Shown here: positions 7,253 to 11,412 of the stretch, in pieces
How the letters are laid out: each line of letters begins with the position of its first letter
Position numbering within the stretch: position 1 is the first letter of the stretch
NCBI GenBank assembly: GCA_023091735.1
Contig: JALKBU010001405.1
Coordinates: 1-11,412 of the forward strand
DNA: 11,412 nt
Direction of reading: 5' to 3'
DNA from: Trichomonas tenax
Taxonomy: Eukaryota; Parabasalia; Trichomonadida; Trichomonadidae
Program-made: the position numbers and the translations under genes
Notes under the pieces: generated by a model
Told to the model about the DNA's origin: nothing
The model's database searches: none
Seen by the model: only the letters and a program-made list of their open reading frames with translations

Positions 7253-7692
7253 TTTTCTTTGCACATACCATCATAAGTAGCAGAATATGTATGTGATCTG
7301 GATTTACTCAAGATCCAACCCAAAAATAGCTGTATATTCCTTTGATTCACTCAAAAATATGAGCATATTCATCTTTTCTCAATAGGTATTATTATTTTAT
7401 TAGTTCTGTATTTTCAAATCTAACATATGCAAATGTCTTGCTATAATATATGAACAAATCAGTATTTTTCATAAAAATATTCTAATTTTGTTGTATTAAA
7501 TCATAGTCAGGTGAAAATTTGCAATATAACATGCATCGATCAAGTATTTAATCTAAATGATGCGCTTCATGTGGCTATTTAAGTCTCCATTGGCCGAGAT
7601 ATCAATCTGATTTCATCGAAAAATTGAACAATTTATATATTTGAAGTGTGATAATATTATACTCGCAATTTAATATCAAGTGAGACAAGTAA

Positions 7693-7953
7693 ATGTTCGA
7701 TATTTGCATTTTTTGCTCGAAATACGATTTCAATCTGGATGATTGGCTCACACAAATAAAAAATTATTTTTTACACAACACAAATCGAAATATATTTTTA
7801 AACAAATTTTCATACTCTCATTGTATAATTCTATCGATTGTATTATTTATAAACATGTTTTATGCATTTTTTAACGAGCTACAAAACATTTTGAAGAAAA
7901 TTTTACAAATTTGCATTGCAAAATTAAATTTACTTATAAGCGAAATAACTTAA
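7693..7953 (+). CDS. Doubtful AT-rich ORF with one hydrophobic segment
   Basis: An 86-residue frame in some of the most AT-rich DNA of the window, where an open stretch of this length is unusual. It contains one possible membrane helix (about residues 45-61, CIILSIVLFINMFYAFF), and the stop is TAA followed by AA, giving TAAA. Against it, the residues are mostly Phe, Ile, Leu, Asn and Lys as AT bias alone would give, no family is recognised, and no initiator motif is near the ATG. Confidence 0.2.
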   Translation: MFDICIFCSKYDFNLDDWLTQIKNYFLHNTNRNIFLNKFSYSHCIILSIVLFINMFYAFFNELQNILKKILQICIAKLNLLISEIT

Positions 7954-8123
7954 AATAACAAAACACTCAACGAAATCAATCATAAAGATACCAAAAAAAC
8001 AATAAAACACATTTTCAATTTTTTTGTAAACTTAAGAATATAATTCAAAAATCTTCAGAATTTCAAAAAGTTATAAATATCATTTATTTAACGAAACAAT
8101 AATATTGAAGTTTATGAACGTTC

Positions 8124-8128
8124 TCACA
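8124..8128 (+). promoter_or_regulatory. Possible initiator of the Hsp70 gene
   Basis: TCACA fits TCA-Y-(T/A), and a transcript from its A would have a leader of about 30 nt before the ATG at 8156, longer than usual. It is the only match close to this start and is weak evidence. Confidence 0.25.
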
Positions 8129-8155
8129 ATTTTTGGCGGCTTCGACAATTATTGA

Positions 8156-9856
8156 ATGACCGCGATTGGAATAGATCTCGGTACAACCAATTCGCGGATC
8201 GCATTTAACACAAGCGCGCCACATGAAATTCCAGTTTACGACCTTATCCAGAACGAATACACAGGGAAAACTTCAACGCCGACACTAGTTTCATTTCTTG
8301 ATGATTCTATTTTGATTGGTGAAGAAGCAAGGAAGATCTATTCAGACAAGCCCGAAAATGCTATTTACGGGATCAAGCGTATGCTTGGAAGGAAATATTA
8401 TGAAATTGAAAAGCTGTTCAAGAATTGCCCGTTCAAAATCTCATACGACAACGAGGGCTGGCCTATAGTAGAAGTCACTCAAAATAACAAAATCGAATAT
8501 TACACTCCTGAAGAAATGATGAGCTTTATTTTCGGAGAGTTAAATAATATGGTAACGGCAAGGGCAGGAAAGGAAAAAACCTGTGTCATTACAGTCCCAG
8601 CGAAGAGCACAAGCTCTCAGAGGGCCGCAATGAAACGGGTCGCGGAGATTTCAGGATTTAACGTTCTGAAAGTCGTTACAGAACCTGTCGCTGCTGCTGT
8701 TTATGCACTCCATCAGGCTCCATTCGCTAACGGAAAGCTCCTTTGCTGCTATTTTGGAGCGAGTACGCTTGACATTTGCGTAATGGAGATCGAAAACGAT
8801 AAGATAATTACAGTGAAATCTATTGCAAGAGACATCTCTTTAGGTGGTTCTGAGATAGACAGATATATCATGGATGAAATGCTCAACAGATTTACAGAAA
8901 AACATCCAGATTTGGATCCTACGAAATCAAGCCGCTCTCTCGCTTTACTCCGCCAGTCCTGCGAGGAAGCTAAAATCTTCCTTTCGGACAGACTTGAAGT
9001 CCAGCTGAAGATTCCAGACTTCTGCGAAGGCGTTCCTTTGGATGAGAAATTGACCCGCAACGAACTCAAGGAAATATGCAGCGAAAACATATTCTGCAAC
9101 ATAACAGATCAAATCGATCTTGCTATTGGTGAGGCAAAACTCACTGCAAGAGATATCAACCAAATCCTCATTTGCGGCCAATCTAAGACACCATGGATCT
9201 GCTATGATGTCATACGCTACTTTGGAGGCCGTATCACACCAATGGCGATCGCAGACTCTAATGGATGCATTGCTATCGGTGCCTGCATGATTTGCCACGA
9301 CTTAATGAACGAAAAGCAGCTCGTCATTCACGACGTTCTTCCGTATTCAGTCGGTTTCCTTGAGAACCGCCAAAGTATCAAAATGCTCATTGACAGAAAC
9401 GCTCCACTTCCACAGGAGCGCTCTTTCGAGTTTGTAGTCAAGAACCCAACTCCAAAGGCATGCATACAATTCTTCCAAGGAGATAACGATGACATGAGAA
9501 ATAACGCGCCAATTGGAAAATTTATGCTCGACGACATTCCAGTCATTCCAAACTCCAAGTTTACCATGAAGGTTGAAGTTGCTGAAGATGGAATCCTCAA
9601 TGTTAGCGCTTTCTTTGTCCAAGACGGAAAGAAGGATGTGATGGCACTCAGATCAGCGACAAGACTTGAAGGCGAAGAGATGGAGAGGACAATTAAGCGC
9701 CATAACATGATAATGGCTCAGCGGATGATTAAGGAACTCAAAAGGCGGATTTTGAGACACAGAAAGCTTGCAGACGTGTACGAGGAGATTGTTAAACTTG
9801 GTCCAAACGACTTAGAGCTCTTGAGAGTTATGGTTGCCAATACTAAGAATGAATAA
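8156..9856 (+). CDS. Divergent Hsp70 (DnaK-like) protein with altered ATP-binding loop
   Basis: Hsp70 chaperones bind exposed peptides in an ATP-driven cycle. Domain order is clear: an ATPase domain (about 1-383) beginning GIDLGTTNS (5-13), IKRMLGRKY with Lys74, VPA (147-149) and TEPVAAAVYAL (176-185, Glu177); a linker-like EKQLVIHDV; a beta substrate-binding domain (about 394-500, with DVLPYSVG and DGILNVSA); and a short basic helical end. At 566 residues it is shorter than the usual 610-650; the lid is cut short and no EEVD end is present. The second phosphate loop, normally DLGGGTFD, reads YFGASTLD (199-206): the Asp at the first position and two glycines are lost, while Thr204 and Asp206 remain. 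The adenosine loop GGSTRIP reads GQSKTPW. ATP hydrolysis is therefore probably weak or absent. No signal peptide is seen, so it is likely cytosolic. The start is the first ATG, with Asp7 in the normal place. Stop TAA forms TAAA. Confidence 0.93.
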   Translation: MTAIGIDLGTTNSRIAFNTSAPHEIPVYDLIQNEYTGKTSTPTLVSFLDDSILIGEEARKIYSDKPENAIYGIKRMLGRKYYEIEKLFKNCPFKISYDNEGWPIVEVTQNNKIEYYTPEEMMSFIFGELNNMVTARAGKEKTCVITVPAKSTSSQRAAMKRVAEISGFNVLKVVTEPVAAAVYALHQAPFANGKLLCCYFGASTLDICVMEIENDKIITVKSIARDISLGGSEIDRYIMDEMLNRFTEKHPDLDPTKSSRSLALLRQSCEEAKIFLSDRLEVQLKIPDFCEGVPLDEKLTRNELKEICSENIFCNITDQIDLAIGEAKLTARDINQILICGQSKTPWICYDVIRYFGGRITPMAIADSNGCIAIGACMICHDLMNEKQLVIHDVLPYSVGFLENRQSIKMLIDRNAPLPQERSFEFVVKNPTPKACIQFFQGDNDDMRNNAPIGKFMLDDIPVIPNSKFTMKVEVAEDGILNVSAFFVQDGKKDVMALRSATRLEGEEMERTIKRHNMIMAQRMIKELKRRILRHRKLADVYEEIVKLGPNDLELLRVMVANTKNE

Positions 9857-10112
9857 ATTATTTGTAGAACTTCAAAAAACAAATACCCTTCCTGTGCGAT
9901 ACCATCTGACCCAAATATCACCTATCACACTCCATTTATAATTCAAGAAGGAAATAAATTGTATCTTTATATAAAACTTCTAGAAATAGTTTTTTCTTCA
10001 CACATCACCTTAAACGCTCCAAGAATAGCCTTAGTCTAAAGCCTGAATGCGAAATATTCAATTCAACAATGTAAAAGCTATCGGCAGTTTATAATCCATT
10101 TTTTCTATATTC

Positions 10113-10260
10113 ATATATAACTAAATTATCCGACTAAACTTGCGAAATTACTCATAATTGGATATAGATAACAATGGTAAAGAAAATAAGATGCATTAAT
10201 CGAGGAATTTTCGAGAAAAAGTGATTTTAAATTTTTCAAATTAAATCGACTTTATCTCTT
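10113..10260 (+). repeat. Dispersed diverged repeat, copy B
   Basis: The partner of 3988-4140. ATATATAA opens it, TTAATCGAG follows 83 bases later with TTTTCGAGAAAA, and TATCTCTT ends it 57 bases after that. Same orientation, 6.1 kb away. A GC-richer foldable patch follows some 200-350 bases further on in both copies. Confidence 0.5.
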
Positions 10261-10483
10261 GATGTAGTGAGTTTTACTTCTTAACTTAAACGTAACATGA
10301 ACCTACCTTTTCGTTTTCTATCTAATTATTATAATTATTTCGCATTTAATTCGTTTTTTGTAATTTCATATCTTAACATTTCGACGAATTTTAGACATTT
10401 CTTATGCTCATCCGTACATCTTAGCATCTCCTTTAACAAAATACTACAGCCAGAAGGTCAGAACATGGTGTTGTCGGTGGTGA

Positions 10484-10517
10484 CCTCATCTTGATCTCCA
10501 CCAACCATAAAATGAGG
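10484..10517. repeat. Weak inverted repeat in a GC-richer patch
   Basis: CCTCAT (10484-10489) can pair with ATGAGG (10512-10517), and GGTGG (10476-10480) can instead pair with CCACC just downstream, so two folds compete. It is listed mainly because its position relative to repeat copy B resembles that of the 4290-4338 island relative to copy A. Confidence 0.25.
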
Positions 10518-10944
10518 AGTTGTCCTTTGTGGCTTTTTCTATATACTATACACACATTTCCTATATAATTCTTATCATTAAATCGAAGAAATAAATTTTA
10601 ACGGATTTTTTGTGATACTACACGACAAAAAATGTATTTACATGTCATATTTTACATTTACTAAAAATATCTTGCTCAAACAAAGCCAAGCTCAAGCTGA
10701 AAACTATGGTAGCTAGCAGATAATCCCAATGAATATAGTGGAAGTTATATTAACTTGAAGACTTTAAAATGTGATTATAATTTAAAATCAAACAGGACGA
10801 TATACTAGTATTATTGTACTTTCCTGGAATTTTTTGCCTTAACTTTTAGCATGTCCCTGTAGTTTCACTTTCCCAAATATATCTTTGGTAAAATTCGAAG
10901 GTTTTATCACAAAAAAATCGAGTCCATGACAAAAGCAAATATCA

Positions 10945-10975
10945 AAAAGTGACACAGAGCCTTAAAGTCACTTTT
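10945..10975. repeat. Hairpin with 9-bp perfect stem AAAAGTGAC
   Basis: AAAAGTGAC (10945-10953) and GTCACTTTT (10967-10975) pair perfectly with a 13-base loop. The same core recurs in the next hairpin. Confidence 0.5.
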
Positions 10976-10984
10976 AAAAATAAA

Positions 10985-11034
10985 TTATCACTTTTTGTGC
11001 TGGCAAATTGTCACCTTTATAAAAAGTGTCATAA
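10985..11034. repeat. Second hairpin built on the same core
   Basis: CACTTTTT (10989-10996) pairs with AAAAAGTG (11021-11028), and TTAT (10985-10988) with ATAA (11031-11034) after a two-base bulge, giving 12 pairs with a 24-base loop. The motif AAAAAGTG occurs four times in alternating orientation within 90 bp when both hairpins are counted. Confidence 0.5.
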
Positions 11035-11162
11035 ATAGCTTTGTAGTCTAACCAATACATCCAGGTTAGTGTTGTTGACGAGCCACAACTCTATTATCAA
11101 CGAGCATATACCTAATTGGTAAGAAAACAACGATATTTATGCATGGTTAAATTATTGCGAGA

Positions 11163-11384
11163 ATGTCATTGGGCGAGGTTGGCCTGAGACTTCCAAAGCC
11201 CTCGAGTGGCCAAGCAAGGCCCTATCAAGAAGGACTCAGCCTACAGAAGCCGCCTCTACCTTCAGCATCAGATTCGATGCATGGTGAGGTCGGCCTGAGA
11301 CTTCCAAAGCCCTCGAGTGGCCAAGCTTTAGGCCATGACATGATTTTTCTTTTTCAAGCATTACGTCATATTTATGATAATTAA
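11163..11384 (+). CDS. Possible repeat-encoded ORF, 73 residues
   Basis: A plus-strand frame over the GC-rich repeats. It reads a Pro/Leu/Lys motif, EVGLRLPKPSSGQA (5-18 and 42-55), twice exactly, with a weaker middle version EGLSLQKPPLPSAS (23-36), a spacing of 18-19 residues. The tail after residue 58 is AT-driven. No initiator motif lies before the ATG and no family is recognised. It may be a fragment of a repetitive protein gene, or non-coding repeat DNA that happens to be open. The reading stops in TAA well before the window edge. Confidence 0.25.
   Translation: MSLGEVGLRLPKPSSGQARPYQEGLSLQKPPLPSASDSMHGEVGLRLPKPSSGQALGHDMIFLFQALRHIYDN
11175..11215 (+). repeat. 41-bp GC-rich direct repeat, first copy
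   Basis: Matches 11286-11326 at 40 of 41 positions (T or C at the sixth base), with 111 bp between starts. Far richer in GC than its surroundings. TTGGCC near the left and GGCCAA near the right end of this copy can pair, so each unit may fold on itself; the single change in the other copy weakens that stem. Confidence 0.8.
11286..11326 (+). repeat. 41-bp GC-rich direct repeat, second copy
   Basis: The second unit, differing at one base from 11175-11215. Sequence just outside the units is not shared, apart from the weaker middle version seen at the protein level. The array may be part of a dispersed family. Confidence 0.8.
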
Positions 11385-11412
11385 TTTCTAATTTATCTAT
11401 TTTTGCTTATAC

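Larger units (their letters stand above)
6137..8155. other. Two-kb gap with relic and doubtful small ORFs
   Basis: Between the coiled-coil and Hsp70 genes. The left part (6181-6605) has higher GC, a strong hairpin and a broken minus-strand reading frame. The rest is very AT-rich apart from a slightly richer stretch around 7091-7330 that includes a 53-codon frame. An 86-codon AT-rich frame lies at 7693-7953. No RNA gene was recognised. Confidence 0.55.
9857..11162. other. AT-rich spacer after Hsp70
   Basis: About 1.3 kb without a supportable gene. It contains copy B of the dispersed repeat (10113-10260), a moderately GC-rich foldable patch near 10470-10520 and the two hairpins at 10945-11034. 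Frames in it, such as 10297-10494 on the plus strand, read as AT-driven low-complexity residues. Confidence 0.55.

Noticed and set aside
9328..9708. Minus-strand ORFs within the Hsp70 gene
   Set aside because: Antisense shadows of a well-supported coding region.
10297..10494. Plus-strand ORF of 65 codons
   Set aside because: Low-complexity Phe/Ser/Asn residues from AT bias; no promoter motif or family.

Overview
The window reads as nuclear DNA of a gene-sparse, AT-rich protist. A parabasalid (trichomonad such as Trichomonas or Tritrichomonas) fits best. The signs are five intronless eukaryotic-type frames with richer GC than the very AT-rich spacers around them; leaders that can only be short, with TCA-Y-(T/A) initiator-like motifs just upstream of several ATGs; and stop codons that often sit in or beside a TAAA tetranucleotide (three of five genes), which is the trichomonad polyadenylation habit. 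No bacterial ribosome-binding sites, operons, tRNA, rRNA or CRISPR were seen. The genus is an inference; another AT-rich protist cannot be excluded from sequence alone.

Layout, left to right. 1-307 is spacer. 308-1234 (+) is a protein phosphatase methylesterase (PME-1/PPME1). 1840-2535 (+) is a small BET-like protein with one bromodomain and a NET-like domain. 2640-3746 (-) is a PP1-like Ser/Thr phosphatase, convergent with the bromodomain gene over about 100 bp. 3747-5314 has no intact gene but holds a diverged dispersed repeat, a GC-rich foldable island and a broken coding relic. 5315-6136 (-) encodes an unassigned coiled-coil protein with hairpins beyond both ends. 6137-8155 is a 2-kb gap with a second broken reading frame and two doubtful small ORFs. 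8156-9856 (+) is a divergent Hsp70 with a damaged ATP-binding loop. 9857-11412 is spacer with the second copy of the dispersed repeat, paired hairpins built on AAAAGTGAC, and a GC-rich 41-bp direct repeat at the right edge.

The genes look independently transcribed, each with its own strand and spacing. A loose theme is protein control: PME-1 demethylates the PP2A catalytic subunit, a PPP phosphatase lies nearby, an acetyl-lysine reader sits between them, and an Hsp70-like protein is further on. The neighbouring phosphatase lacks the C-terminal tail that PME-1 acts on, so a direct enzyme-substrate pairing is not supported. No clear new multigene system is visible. The most interesting items are the degenerate Hsp70, the minimal bromodomain-NET protein, the structured or GC-rich islands between genes, and the relic reading frames.
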